Source of the DNA: Pseudoalteromonas aurantia 208
Lineage (GTDB): Bacteria; Pseudomonadota; Gammaproteobacteria; Enterobacterales; Alteromonadaceae
Assembly (NCBI RefSeq): GCF_014858725.1
Contig: NZ_AQGV01000012.1
Span: 620,001 to 684,000 of the forward strand
Reading direction: 5' to 3'
Length of the DNA stretch: 64,000 bases
The translations under genes were made by a program, and so were the position numbers. The notes beneath the pieces were generated by a model. That model was not told the DNA's origin. It saw only the letters and a program-made list of their open reading frames with translations, and did not search any database. Within the stretch, counting starts at the first letter, position 1; every line of letters begins with the position of its first letter. Of this stretch, positions 1 to 9,439 are shown one piece after another.

Positions 1-742
1 CGAATCCCCCTCAAATTTCACTGAACCTTCAAGCAACTATGCCATAGTTGGCAATGTTGGCGATGTATATGCTAGCCAAGCACATCAAGTACAGTACGGA
101 AATAGGCTACATCCATCCCTAGTTGGTAAAATTGGTAAGCGCAGTGGTGGTGCTTATTTACAAGAATTTGTATCTGTAACTAAGTATTCTAAATACGCTC
201 CTGATGGTGATTTAGGGTGGACTTCTGTTATTGGAGATGAACCGCTACATGCACCATTAAGTTTAGACACGCCAAACGATAATTCACCCGCAGTTAAAGC
301 ACTTTCAACCGTCACTGAAAAAGATGGGCTGCTGTATCTACAGTTACATGGTGCTGAATTGAAATTTAAACCTCGCACAATCGCTGATATGACTGTAATT
401 AATGCTGGTTCTCCTACAGGAGCTATTACAAAAGGTCATGTTTACTTGTTTCAGGGATTTGATAATGCACTAGTAAACAGGCCGATGGTAGCATTAGTTG
501 ATCACGCAGGAACCACTTGGAACCCCAGCTCTTACAATGGTTATACCTTAAATGATTTAGGTGAAGTTATGACTAATACCGGCACTAAGTTCACTTTAAT
601 TCGCTCATTTGATAGCCATTGGGGCGACGACCAAGTCATTCCTATCGTTAATGGTGAAAATGTTAAAATCGACCTGAACGGCAATACGGTGAAGGTGTTT
701 TGTCACCATACTCAAATACCATTGGGTATTGCCAGCAACTAA
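1..742 (+). CDS. Tail fibre protein, C-terminal part (5' end outside window)
   Basis: The frame is open from base 2 to the stop at 740-742, so this is the 3' end of a longer gene. Its product matches the C-terminus of the long fibre at 2370-5723: both contain SPAVKA, a T(V/I)TEKDGLLYLQLHGAELK-like block, WGDDQ, and an ending resembling CHHTQxPxGIA-N. The middle parts differ, as expected for alternative receptor-binding tips on a shared scaffold. It is probably the distal part of another fibre of the same particle. Whether the gene is intact to the left cannot be seen. Confidence 0.75.
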   Translation, partial: ESPSNFTEPSSNYAIVGNVGDVYASQAHQVQYGNRLHPSLVGKIGKRSGGAYLQEFVSVTKYSKYAPDGDLGWTSVIGDEPLHAPLSLDTPNDNSPAVKALSTVTEKDGLLYLQLHGAELKFKPRTIADMTVINAGSPTGAITKGHVYLFQGFDNALVNRPMVALVDHAGTTWNPSSYNGYTLNDLGEVMTNTGTKFTLIRSFDSHWGDDQVIPIVNGENVKIDLNGNTVKVFCHHTQIPLGIASN

Positions 743-781
743 GCAAGTTAGCTTGATTGGAGTCAGGCAGTTGTATTAAAT

Positions 782-830
782 AATACCACTGGCATGGCTC
801 ACTTACATGAAAAGCAAAGCCAGCGGTATT
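782..830 (+). other. Long-stem inverted repeat downstream of the fibre gene
   Basis: Arms AATACCACTGGC and GCCAGCGGTATT pair at 11 of 12 positions around a ~25-nt loop. It lies about 40 bp after the fibre stop and has no T-run, so it is a possible 3'-end structure rather than a clear intrinsic terminator. Confidence 0.4.
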
Positions 831-1103
831 ACGCTTTGAGTGATTGCAGGTCATTTATTGTTAGCTTATACGAGGTTATTTATTGGGCGGCACAGTGGGC
901 CTGTTTTTCCAAGTGTTTGAGAGTTAACGTGTATTACTGCCACCTCTCACATGTGAGATGTAAAATGGTGAGGGCAAAGTTGTCCGTTATTCTTTTTAAG
1001 AAGGGGGTATAGTAGCGATATTGTGAGCACAGTTTCAGCACTGAGGTGTATTTAAGTGAATACAAAAACGTGCGTTCATTGTGATCTTGCAACATCGCTA
1101 TTT

Positions 1104-1297
1104 AACCTCAGGTTTGGATAAGGGTTTTGGAATAGAAAATGTTTTGAAAACAAACTTACGTACATTCCAATGATGATATTTTGTTCAATATCAAGGCGCT
1201 TTTATGCAGTAATAGCGGGCTATTACTGCATAAAAGCAACACCGATAGTGAGGAAAATAGCTTTATTGGGCAAATTCGCTTATCCAGAGCTGAGGTT
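1104..1297 (+). mobile_element. MITE-like element, copy 1 (full length)
   Basis: About 194 bp bounded by imperfect terminal inverted repeats: left TAACCTCAGGTTTGGATAAG, right end complementary to TAACCTCAGCTCTGGATAAG (terminal T/A pair counted at 1103 and 1298). The centre has a perfect 19-bp hairpin, GCTTTTATGCAGTAATAGC at 1198-1216 and its complement at 1219-1237. It has no coding capacity for a transposase. Related copies lie at 23016-23093 (left part only) and 28831-29023. No clear target duplication was seen for this copy. Confidence 0.75.
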
Positions 1298-1433
1298 ACT
1301 TACTATCATTTTATTGTGTATTTTATATCAACTAAGCTGCAACAGGCGCTAAGTGCGCTATCGTGAGTTTGGTAGAACCGAGAGTGTTTGGCACGATAAA
1401 ATACATTTCATCCCCTTTTTTATGGAGAAAGCC

Positions 1434-1982
1434 ATGACTACATCGACAACGTATTCGGCGGTAGTTTGGACTAAACAAGGGCTCGCTAAACTGATGTCGG
1501 CGTCACAGCAAGGATTGAGTTTAACAATCACGCATGTGTCGGCGGGCAGCGAAGCGTATACGCCCAGTGATACCCAAACGCAATTACGTCAACAACAACA
1601 AATCGTGCCTATTGGAGGCGCAGAAAAGCTCGATAACAACCACCTACGGTTTAGCGCCTTATTTGACGGCGAGAAAACGTATGATGTAAAAGAAATCGGC
1701 ATTTGGTCAGAAGGGACCTTAGCAGCCGTGTACAGTATTGCTAATCAGCAACTCAATCATAAAGCAGCGAATGCAGCTTGGGTAGAAATGTTTACCCTCG
1801 ATGTGTCGACGCTGCCATCAAATAACATCAGTTTTGAAATGGGTGTGAATAACGCCAATATTTTTATGGCAAAAGAACTCGCCAGTTTGACTCACGCACA
1901 GTTATTGCAAGGTAAAAACCTCATACAGCAAGCACATAGCAATATGCTACTAGAAGAGCGCTTGCGCAAAGCGGGTTTATAG
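1434..1982 (+). CDS. Tail-collar fibre attachment protein (P2 gpH N-terminal type)
   Basis: A 182-aa protein beginning MTTSTTYSAVVWTKQG, with ribosome site GGAG ten bases upstream of the ATG; the open frame extends further left but lacks a better start. It resembles the phage tail-collar domain at the N-terminus of P2-type fibre H and is paralogous to the protein at 16674-17231: both have a YTPxxTQT block, an EIG(I/V) motif (KEIGIW here) and a C-terminal V(N/D)NxN...RELA-like stretch. In this family the domain joins the fibre to the baseplate. Here it is a separate polypeptide, with the long fibre 390 bp downstream as its likely partner. Confidence 0.75.
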   Translation: MTTSTTYSAVVWTKQGLAKLMSASQQGLSLTITHVSAGSEAYTPSDTQTQLRQQQQIVPIGGAEKLDNNHLRFSALFDGEKTYDVKEIGIWSEGTLAAVYSIANQQLNHKAANAAWVEMFTLDVSTLPSNNISFEMGVNNANIFMAKELASLTHAQLLQGKNLIQQAHSNMLLEERLRKAGL

Positions 1983-2369
1983 GGCTTATCATAGGGCGAA
2001 TAATGGAGCTTATCGCTAAGTAGCGAATTAAGCACGGTGTCATTTGCATCATGTCGGTAAATCAGCATTAACATTTAATACCGAACATCTAAAATCAAAC
2101 ATCTAATATTTAGCAACTGATTCTTAGCACCTAATACCTAGTATTGACTACCGACACAATAACACGGTAATGGCATCGATTTATGTGCCGCGCAGCAATG
2201 AACCGCGCAGCAAGTAAGTCGCATAATAAACAGCGCACAATGCCATTTGCGAGAGACAAACCCCTTAGCATAATAGGTAGCCTTTAGGCTATTCAGACTA
2301 AGTGGGGGCCTGTTGTGAAGAACCCTTTAAATGGTTTGTACATAACAGGTTTTGAACGAGGAACTTTTT
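1983..2369. other. Intergenic spacer between collar and long fibre genes
   Basis: No gene was recognised. It contains a short direct repeat (CCGCGCAGCAA twice near 2185-2215) and a small hairpin, TAGCC-TTTA-GGCTA, near 2278-2292. The fibre ribosome site GAGGAA follows at about 2359. A spacer this long within a collar/fibre pair is unusual and leaves room for a separate fibre promoter, but none stands out. Confidence 0.4.
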
Positions 2370-5300
2370 ATGACTTTAGAACAAACACTCACAGATGTTG
2401 CTTTAGAAGCAGCAAAACATGCCGACTCAGCCAACAAGCTGATTGATGATGTGAAAAGCGGCATCGACACCATTAATGTGGTATCACAAAATCACAGCGT
2501 GATGGACGACTGGCGCACCAAAACCGGCAAAGTCGCCTTTAAAGATATAGCGGGCAACAGCCATGAGGTTGACACGCTGGCAAGTATTATCGCCGACGCT
2601 GAAAAAATAAACCCCAACCCCCACGTGATGACCAAAGCCCAGTTTAATGCCTTGCGTGAACTACGCAAAAAGCAGTATGCAGGCAGTGGCTTTGTAGAGT
2701 GGGGGAAGTGCTATCAACCTGAAGGTAGTTGGAGCCCAAAATGGATCAATAATGGCTTGTATCAATCAGCGCTGTCTGTGGCGCATGCTAATGAGTTACT
2801 AATGGGCTCGCAAGGCACAAACCCACAAGGAATATCAAATACTGATTATCCAGAAAGTGTGATTGATGGCGTGACGCATAAGTTAAGCCTAATTAATTCA
2901 AACAATTTAGATTTAATGAATCGAATTAAGTTTCCGGCAGCCCCAGATGGCACTAAGGCTTATGACTCTGCTACTGGCGTTGTGACTGAGCATACAAGTG
3001 CTGCTGAGGCATTTAATGAAAGAAAAAATAACCTGAGCGCTGTGGCCGATGGCAAATATGATGTAACGAATAGTACTTTTAAATTTGAAAGTACCAAACC
3101 AAGTGGTTTTTCGTTATCGACAGGAAAGCCCGCAGGTTCTGCTAAAATTGTTGTGCGGGTGGAATCATCTATCACAAAAGCGCTTGAACTGAGAGATAGT
3201 AACTCTCCAGCGGGAGATGCTCCTCTAATGAAGAGTATTATCCTAGAAGCCGGTAAGACTGTAGACTTAACGTTTAATTGTACTATCACGTCAGGAGGGG
3301 TTTATTTTAGAGTCCCAGATCCTGTCGTTGATCAGGCTCTTAAGGTTCATACGTTTCAAGTGCTACCAACAACAGAATCAGTCATTACTTCTCGTAAAGA
3401 TCTCGTATTTCTTGAGTCATGGCATGAAAAAATAGCTGACAAAGATGTGGTTTATCCGTTGGGTAACGTGCAATACGGTGCAACCGCTTACGAAGGTATT
3501 GCATTGCAGAATAACTTGGTGGCACAGGGTTACAGTGCATTTGGCGAGTGGGATGGCAATACCACAGGCCATGGTGCTAAATGGTCAAGTTTATCAGAAG
3601 CGAGTCGCGTTAAGCTATTGGCGAACCCAGCGCACAATATCTATTATGATCCAGAGGTCAAGGCCTACATTCAAGTACGCTATAGAATACGGGTTGTTGA
3701 AGGGCTTGGGAATGATTGGGTGCATACAGGAAGTAAACAAGTAGATTCTACAGGATGGCGTATGCAGTACGCCCAATCATTGCGAGTCAAACCACAAGGC
3801 CAACATTCATCTATTTCTAAGGACTTTGACAAATACACTCAAGGTGCTACAGGACTATTTGTTGGCGGTGGTGCATCACAATCTTACAACCTAAACCCAG
3901 ATATTGGCTCACTTATCGCAGCCTCAACATCACTACAAAGCGATACTAACGTTGCACACGACGGTAAGTGTTACGCAGTTCCTATAGCCCTTGTGCAACG
4001 TATGAACCAAGGTGCTTATCATCCGACTTATAATCCGATGGGTTGTGCTAGATGGAATCGGGCCGATGGCACTAATGGGTATAACTTTCAGTGGTACGCA
4101 TCTTCGGTAGCATCATACATAAAATCTACAATGCATGCGTTTATCAACGGAGATACTATCCCAGCCCAAGGTGGTTTTACTAATGATTCTGGTAAAATAG
4201 ACTCAAACAATACAGGCCGCCCAGATCAATATAAATATCACGATGCAATCTACGCAGGACAGGTAGAAGACTTACGCCTCAATGCCAACAAGCTTGATGT
4301 GAACCAGTTGCGGGAAGAGACGATGCGCAAAGCGGTTGCAGGCACTTTGCGCGGAAAGGGTAAGGTGCCTTTTACAAATAGACCGCAGGAAGTATCTAAG
4401 GGAGAAGGAGAGACTTCAGCTTGTTACATAAATGCTGTTGGTGTTTGGGATAAATATTGGGGGAAATATAATCAGTCAGCTCACCTAGAATGCCAAGGGT
4501 ACATTATATTAGATGACGGAAGAGTGTTTCGTGCAATTTTTGGTTCGTCGCCGCAAGAACCGAGTAAATTAAGAGCTTATTGGGCTAATTTTACAGAGCA
4601 TGATGTAAATTATGCTTGGTTAAACAGTCAGAGTGCGGATGACTTGAATGATTCAGACTTCAGAAGTGGAAATTGGCACATTGTAGGGCATAATTACTTT
4701 GCTTCAAATACAGAATTCGATTCACTCCCTTGGGTGGATATTATTGGAGACCCTTCACGGGTCGCGGCTACGTTCCCCAAAGGCGTTATTGGGCAGTGGA
4801 TCCCTGAGCTACCTCGTGAGGGGGTTGGCTCTGTTCCTTTAAATAGAAAGTGTACTAACGCGTCGAGTCCACTCTCTCAAGTATTCTATACTGTTGATAA
4901 TGGCGAAACTTGGTTGCAACGATCTCAGTCGTTTAGCAAGCAACTAAATACACTGGTTTTGGATACCACAATTGATAATCCACACAGTGTTATATTAGTT
5001 CACTATGAAGCGTCTTCAGACTTCACTCAAGCAAGTAATAATTCTGTGGTAATTGGTGATGTAGGTGATGTTTTTTACACGACTCATTCTAGTGTGGGGG
5101 AAGGTAATAATCTACAGGGCTCTCTTACAGGTAACGCAGGTAAAGCTACAGTGGACCCTGCTCAAGGTTTTGTCCCGCACCTTGGAGCATATAGAATAAT
5201 AGACAATGCATTAAGCACATATGGAAAATATGCACCAAGACATGCGGCATTGCCCTTAGCCTCTCAGGGAGGTCAGTCTCCGGCAGTTAAAGCGATGTCT

Positions 5301-5723
5301 ACTATCACTGAAAAGGATGGTTTATTATATTTGCAGCTTCATGGTGCTGAGTTGAAGTACGATGCCCCTGAATACACAGTGATATCTAACGCAATGTTAG
5401 ATACCAATTTAGAACCGAATAAGCATTACTTATTTAAACTTGGAACGGGAACCTTAATGGATGGAGGTTTATGGTATTGCAATCGTTCAATGTCGTCGGT
5501 ATTAAATAGCCCCGCTTGGTACAAAAAAGACGACGGGACAATTGGTGCGATTAATGTTAATGGTGATCCGACGTTTTTAACCCCAGTTCAAATTGAAAAT
5601 TGGGGCGACGACCAAACCATTTCAATCGTCAACGGGGAAGATGTAAAAACTGACCTCAATGGTAATACGGTCGAAGTATTTTGCCACCACACCCAAATGC
5701 CTATTGGCATTGCTCATAACTAA
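2370..5723 (+). CDS. Long tail fibre protein
   Basis: A 1117-aa product starting MTLEQTLTDVALEAAKH, with GAGGAA seven bases before the ATG. The upstream TTG at 2352 in the same frame is less likely. The N-terminal ~60 residues are helical and heptad-like, followed by a long polar, Gly/Asn/Ser-rich body typical of extended beta fibres. The C-terminal ~200 residues are shared with the fragment at 1-742. By position it is the fibre for the collar protein at 1434-1982, and the following gene (5787-6668) is its probable assembly chaperone. It would bind receptors on target cells; the target is unknown. Confidence 0.75.
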   Translation: MTLEQTLTDVALEAAKHADSANKLIDDVKSGIDTINVVSQNHSVMDDWRTKTGKVAFKDIAGNSHEVDTLASIIADAEKINPNPHVMTKAQFNALRELRKKQYAGSGFVEWGKCYQPEGSWSPKWINNGLYQSALSVAHANELLMGSQGTNPQGISNTDYPESVIDGVTHKLSLINSNNLDLMNRIKFPAAPDGTKAYDSATGVVTEHTSAAEAFNERKNNLSAVADGKYDVTNSTFKFESTKPSGFSLSTGKPAGSAKIVVRVESSITKALELRDSNSPAGDAPLMKSIILEAGKTVDLTFNCTITSGGVYFRVPDPVVDQALKVHTFQVLPTTESVITSRKDLVFLESWHEKIADKDVVYPLGNVQYGATAYEGIALQNNLVAQGYSAFGEWDGNTTGHGAKWSSLSEASRVKLLANPAHNIYYDPEVKAYIQVRYRIRVVEGLGNDWVHTGSKQVDSTGWRMQYAQSLRVKPQGQHSSISKDFDKYTQGATGLFVGGGASQSYNLNPDIGSLIAASTSLQSDTNVAHDGKCYAVPIALVQRMNQGAYHPTYNPMGCARWNRADGTNGYNFQWYASSVASYIKSTMHAFINGDTIPAQGGFTNDSGKIDSNNTGRPDQYKYHDAIYAGQVEDLRLNANKLDVNQLREETMRKAVAGTLRGKGKVPFTNRPQEVSKGEGETSACYINAVGVWDKYWGKYNQSAHLECQGYIILDDGRVFRAIFGSSPQEPSKLRAYWANFTEHDVNYAWLNSQSADDLNDSDFRSGNWHIVGHNYFASNTEFDSLPWVDIIGDPSRVAATFPKGVIGQWIPELPREGVGSVPLNRKCTNASSPLSQVFYTVDNGETWLQRSQSFSKQLNTLVLDTTIDNPHSVILVHYEASSDFTQASNNSVVIGDVGDVFYTTHSSVGEGNNLQGSLTGNAGKATVDPAQGFVPHLGAYRIIDNALSTYGKYAPRHAALPLASQGGQSPAVKAMSTITEKDGLLYLQLHGAELKYDAPEYTVISNAMLDTNLEPNKHYLFKLGTGTLMDGGLWYCNRSMSSVLNSPAWYKKDDGTIGAINVNGDPTFLTPVQIENWGDDQTISIVNGEDVKTDLNGNTVEVFCHHTQMPIGIAHN

Positions 5724-5745
5724 CTTTCAACATTGAAATAGAGTT

Positions 5746-5773
5746 ACTGGCGTACATAAATGTATGTCAGTGG
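5746..5773 (+). other. Hairpin just upstream of chaperone ribosome site
   Basis: ACTGGCGTACAT and ATGTATGTCAGT pair at 10 of 12 positions around an AA loop between the fibre stop and the AAGGAA ribosome site of the next gene. It could tune translation of the chaperone or be a weak 3'-end structure. Confidence 0.35.
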
Positions 5774-5786
5774 CATAAGGAAAACC

Positions 5787-6668
5787 ATGGAACTTAATGA
5801 TCAAAGCTCAGCGAATAAAGCCGACATTGCAGCGTCGACATCTGAACAAGCAGTGGTAGTAGAAGCGGCAGAGGCAACGGCTCAGTATGTATCACCACTA
5901 GATAGTGCCAATAGTAGGGATGAATCAGAGAATGAAGAAGTACCACTAGCGCAGGTTACGTACGAGAATGTATTGACGAAAATGGCGCTGCGCCACCCGC
6001 AATCACAAATTGATAACGCATTAAAGCAAGCCATTGCCTATGAGCAAGCCAAGCATGTTGCCGCATACCAGCAATGGGAGCTAGAAGTTGTTATAGCACA
6101 AGCTAAGCGCGATGACGCACTTGCACATAATGCGACGATAACAGCGGCTGAGAGTATGGCTGAGAGTACAGCTGAAAGCTCGGCTGAAAATAATGGCGTA
6201 GAAGCCGCTTTGGTCGAAGTGCCTGAGTTGCCACAGCAACCAAGAATAGACATGACGCTGCGCCGAAGCTGTTACCGTACTGAGTATGTTGAGGTGGATT
6301 TAGAACTCACAACACAAACGCAAGTACAGCGCAAAGAATATGACGATGAAGCACATGTGTTGCGTATTTATCCTGCAACGCAGGCACACAGTGCAGAATA
6401 TATTGCACAAGTACAGCGGGCACGCTTTAAAGCAAGTCGAGCGCTTAAAGTGGCACAGCAAACAGTTATTGTAGAAGGCATGGAGTTTGATGCCGATGAG
6501 ATGAGCCAACAGCGTATGGCACGCGCGTTATTGCTGATGGAAGACGCACATACAACCAGATGGGTATTAGCCAATAATGATGTGGTGCAAGTGAGTAAAA
6601 AGCAGTTGTTTGATGCCTGTAAACTCGCAGGTGAGCAGCAGTCAGCATTATGGGTGCCAGCATCTTAA
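5787..6668 (+). CDS. Probable tail fibre assembly protein (DUF4376-like C-terminus)
   Basis: A 293-aa protein starting MELNDQSSANKADIA, preceded by AAGGAA; an ATG 27 bases upstream in frame has no good ribosome site. The N-terminal ~150 residues are acidic and Ala/Glu-rich with coiled-coil character (AESMAESTAESSAE). The C-terminal ~70 residues, with VIVEGMEFDADEMSQQRMA and a following TTRWVLANNDVV, resemble DUF4376 domains next to tail fibres. The position directly after a long fibre supports a folding or assembly role. A terminator follows at 6792-6821. Confidence 0.55.
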   Translation: MELNDQSSANKADIAASTSEQAVVVEAAEATAQYVSPLDSANSRDESENEEVPLAQVTYENVLTKMALRHPQSQIDNALKQAIAYEQAKHVAAYQQWELEVVIAQAKRDDALAHNATITAAESMAESTAESSAENNGVEAALVEVPELPQQPRIDMTLRRSCYRTEYVEVDLELTTQTQVQRKEYDDEAHVLRIYPATQAHSAEYIAQVQRARFKASRALKVAQQTVIVEGMEFDADEMSQQRMARALLLMEDAHTTRWVLANNDVVQVSKKQLFDACKLAGEQQSALWVPAS

Positions 6669-6791
6669 AAGCGTACTTTTTTTGCACATAAATGAAGCGT
6701 AGCGAGTTACCTTTGGCAACAGGGTTACGTCAAATAATACGGTTACTTCAGGTAACACGAGTTAATTTAAACAACATACGTACTTTTACGT

Positions 6792-6821
6792 AAAGCCGCA
6801 TCCCCCGTGACGCGGCTTTTT
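6792..6821 (+). terminator. Intrinsic terminator after long-fibre cassette
   Basis: AAAGCCGC and GCGGCTTTT form a GC-rich stem with a 12-nt loop (TCA/TGA can extend the pairing) followed by TTTTT. It separates the long-fibre cassette from the DUF4815 cassette. Confidence 0.8.
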
Positions 6822-6898
6822 GGGTTTTAGGTTTTCATGCAACACATGTGATGTGAGTAGATCCTAAAACAAATTGATGAACATAATAGGAGGTCATA

Positions 6899-7381
6899 GT
6901 GGCCATATTAACGCGAGTGGGCCGAATTGAACTGGCTAAAGCCGTTAAAGCGCAAAGTATCTATTTAGCATGGGGGGCGGGAGAACCACAATGGGACTCC
7001 ACCCCTGTTACAGAGCAAAGTACAAGCACACAGTTAACCCAAGTTTTAGGATATCGCAAAGCGCGCAGGGTGTTATATTGTGAGCCTGACGTTAATGGTG
7101 AAATTCAAGTGCCAGAAGGCGGCTTTACTGCCAGTTCGCAAGCAACGCCACATATATATTGTGAGTTCAATTACGACTTTACCGATGCCCTTGATAAAAC
7201 CATACGTGAATTGGGCTTGATGGTGGGGACTCAGCCAAGTAGCGGCGAGCCCGCAGGTAAGTTTTATCATGCACCGAGCGACATTGTTGACCCAGGTGTG
7301 TTGATGTTGGTTGAGCATCGGCCTGCGATGTATCGAGATCAAGGGGTGCGTGAAACCTTTGAATTTGTCCTCAGCTTCTAG
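6899..7381 (+). CDS. Baseplate/fibre attachment protein, collar-like, first gene of DUF4815 cassette
   Basis: A 160-aa product using a GTG start (AILTRVGRIELAKAV follows the initiator) with a strong AGGAGG seven bases upstream. It carries IYLAWGAGEPQW near residue 20 and a KTIRELGLMVG block near residue 102. The RELG motif in a similar context recalls the KEIG/REIG of the two collar proteins here, so it may be a distant collar-domain relative. It sits immediately before the DUF4815 gene, and the genes from here to 12884 are tightly spaced, suggesting one operon. The function assignment is inferred. Confidence 0.5.
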   Translation: MAILTRVGRIELAKAVKAQSIYLAWGAGEPQWDSTPVTEQSTSTQLTQVLGYRKARRVLYCEPDVNGEIQVPEGGFTASSQATPHIYCEFNYDFTDALDKTIRELGLMVGTQPSSGEPAGKFYHAPSDIVDPGVLMLVEHRPAMYRDQGVRETFEFVLSF

Positions 7382-7390
7382 GTGACGACT

Positions 7391-9439
7391 ATGACAGAGT
7401 TTATTAAAGATGTTTTAAAGGATGAATATTACCAAGGATTTGATGCATCTAAGCAATATCAGCAATTGCTATTTAGAGCGGGGAAAGGCTTACAAAGCCG
7501 CGAGTTGAACGACTTACAGTTACAAGTTAACCAGCAGGTAAAGGGGCTGGGTGATGTCATGATGAAAAATGGCAGTATTGTATCGGGTGGGACTGTGGTG
7601 GTAGATACACAAGATAAAATCGCTAAAATGAGTGAGGCTGATGTGTATTTAAATGGGGCGGTACATCACATCAGCGCAACAGCGTTTGCAATATCATTGA
7701 CCGGCACTGTGGTGGTGGGTGTATGGTTGACGAGCTCAGTGGTGACGGAACTGCTAGACCCAGCCCTATTAGACCCTGCAGGGGAAGACTCTCCCATGCG
7801 TGCTCAAAACTACAATGAACCCGGTGCAGCGCGATTACAAGTGATGGGCCAGTGGGGATTAAGTGATACGCCGCAGGACTCAAAAATGGGTGAAAAGAGT
7901 GAGTTTTACCCTGTCCATCAAATAAACAATGGGGTGGTTTTACTTAATCATTCACCAGCAAAATTTGATTCAGTGACGCGGGCATTAGCGCGCTATGACA
8001 GGGAGTCAAATGGTGGTAGCTATGTTATTTCCGGCATGGCCTTGAACTATTTAAACACACAGCAACAAGCACAAGGTACGACTCAGCATTATAGTGTGCA
8101 AGAAGGTAAGGCGCATATTGATGGCTTTGAAGTGGCGCTTAATACCGCGTTGCCAGCAGCATTTTCGGTTACACCGGATGAGCAGACAATAAAAAATGAG
8201 CCGACGAGTTTCACGCCAGACAACACAGGTAAACAGACAGTCGCATTTGATTTTTTCCCCATAAAGCAAGTGGATAAAGTAGGCACTACAGCGAGAAAAG
8301 CGGTGCAAATGCGACGAAGCACAGAAGTAGGGGGCCTGGATTTAATCGCTGATTTTAGTGTTACGCGAATTATTTCTGTGACCCAGCAAAAAGGCGATGC
8401 CACCATTGAATATGATATTGGCAATGATTGTGTATTGACGGGGAATCATATTGCTTGGAAACATTCAGGCAATGCGCCTGCGCCGAACGACGTGTATGTG
8501 GCAGAGTATGAGTACAATGTTGATATTCTTGTGGGGAGTGCGCTGCAATATAACGAAACGCATTATACCATCAATCAGCAACTGCCAGATGGGGGCCAGC
8601 TTGTTGAAAATGCCCAATTACGTGTTGATTATGTCTATTTAAAACCGCGTATTGACTTGATCGTGCTCACAGCACTAGGAGAGGTTAAGCGTATTGAAGG
8701 TGCATCTGCGATACAAAATCCGGTAAAACCTCAAGTTCCAGAGCAGCATTTACCCTTGGCATTTGTGCATCAAAGTTGGGGAAGCACGACTCCGCGTATA
8801 GAGCTTGCCGCAATTCAAGTGGTCAACATGGCTGATATGCATTTTATGCAATCACAGATCAGCGATTTGTATCAGCTAATTGCAATCGAACGGCTACGCA
8901 ACGACACCAACGCACAAGATTCGGCGAGTAAATACGGGGTATTTGTAGATCCATTTTTAGATGATGATTTACGAGATGAGCATATTGCACAAACTGCAGC
9001 CATCATTGATGGGGAATTATTGCTACCAATTGATGTGACAGTTAACGCACTGGATAATGCCAATGCTGCACAGCTTTTGCCGTATGAATTAGAAGATGTA
9101 TTAGTGCAAACGAGTCAAACGGGCACTATGAAAGTGAATCCTTATCAGGCTTTTGAACCGGTACCGGCACGTGTGACATTAACACCGAGTGTTGATCATT
9201 GGACGCAAACACAGCAGGTATGGTCAAGCCCAGTTACGCGTCGTTTTACACGCGGTGGGGGGCGAGTTCGGCGTATAACGACGCGTGTCACAACAGAGCG
9301 TGTTGGTACACAAGTCCAGCAATTAGAATTCCTACGACCAAGAACGGTTCAATTCACAATCAGTGGGTTTGGACCTAATGAAGTACTAGCGTCAGTGACA
9401 TTCGATGGGGTGGTTGTAACGGCGGAGGAAACATCATGA
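7391..9439 (+). CDS. DUF4815 phage structural protein (baseplate/fibre)
   Basis: A 682-aa product beginning MTEFIKDVLKDEYYQGFD, with ribosome site AGGTG upstream; a GTG at 7382 is an alternative start. The N-terminal half matches my recollection of DUF4815 proteins from tailed phages (SRELNDLQLQVNQQVKGL, then a G-rich beta stretch). The remainder is mixed beta-rich sequence with an Arg-rich strand near residues 610-640 (RRFTRGGGRVRRITTR). The stop overlaps the next start by ATGA, so the two are translationally coupled. It is probably a large baseplate or fibre-bearing component. No enzymatic motif was seen. Confidence 0.65.
   Translation: MTEFIKDVLKDEYYQGFDASKQYQQLLFRAGKGLQSRELNDLQLQVNQQVKGLGDVMMKNGSIVSGGTVVVDTQDKIAKMSEADVYLNGAVHHISATAFAISLTGTVVVGVWLTSSVVTELLDPALLDPAGEDSPMRAQNYNEPGAARLQVMGQWGLSDTPQDSKMGEKSEFYPVHQINNGVVLLNHSPAKFDSVTRALARYDRESNGGSYVISGMALNYLNTQQQAQGTTQHYSVQEGKAHIDGFEVALNTALPAAFSVTPDEQTIKNEPTSFTPDNTGKQTVAFDFFPIKQVDKVGTTARKAVQMRRSTEVGGLDLIADFSVTRIISVTQQKGDATIEYDIGNDCVLTGNHIAWKHSGNAPAPNDVYVAEYEYNVDILVGSALQYNETHYTINQQLPDGGQLVENAQLRVDYVYLKPRIDLIVLTALGEVKRIEGASAIQNPVKPQVPEQHLPLAFVHQSWGSTTPRIELAAIQVVNMADMHFMQSQISDLYQLIAIERLRNDTNAQDSASKYGVFVDPFLDDDLRDEHIAQTAAIIDGELLLPIDVTVNALDNANAAQLLPYELEDVLVQTSQTGTMKVNPYQAFEPVPARVTLTPSVDHWTQTQQVWSSPVTRRFTRGGGRVRRITTRVTTERVGTQVQQLEFLRPRTVQFTISGFGPNEVLASVTFDGVVVTAEETS

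Larger units (their letters stand above)
743..1433. other. Gene-poor spacer between fibre modules
   Basis: No convincing gene is present. The stretch holds the 782-830 inverted repeat and a full copy of the MITE-like element (1104-1297). Short open frames here lack a good ribosome site and have no recognisable motifs. Confidence 0.6.

Noticed and set aside
794..1012. Open frame of 72 aa after the partial fibre
   Set aside because: It overlaps the 782-830 inverted repeat, has no ribosome site and no recognisable motif.
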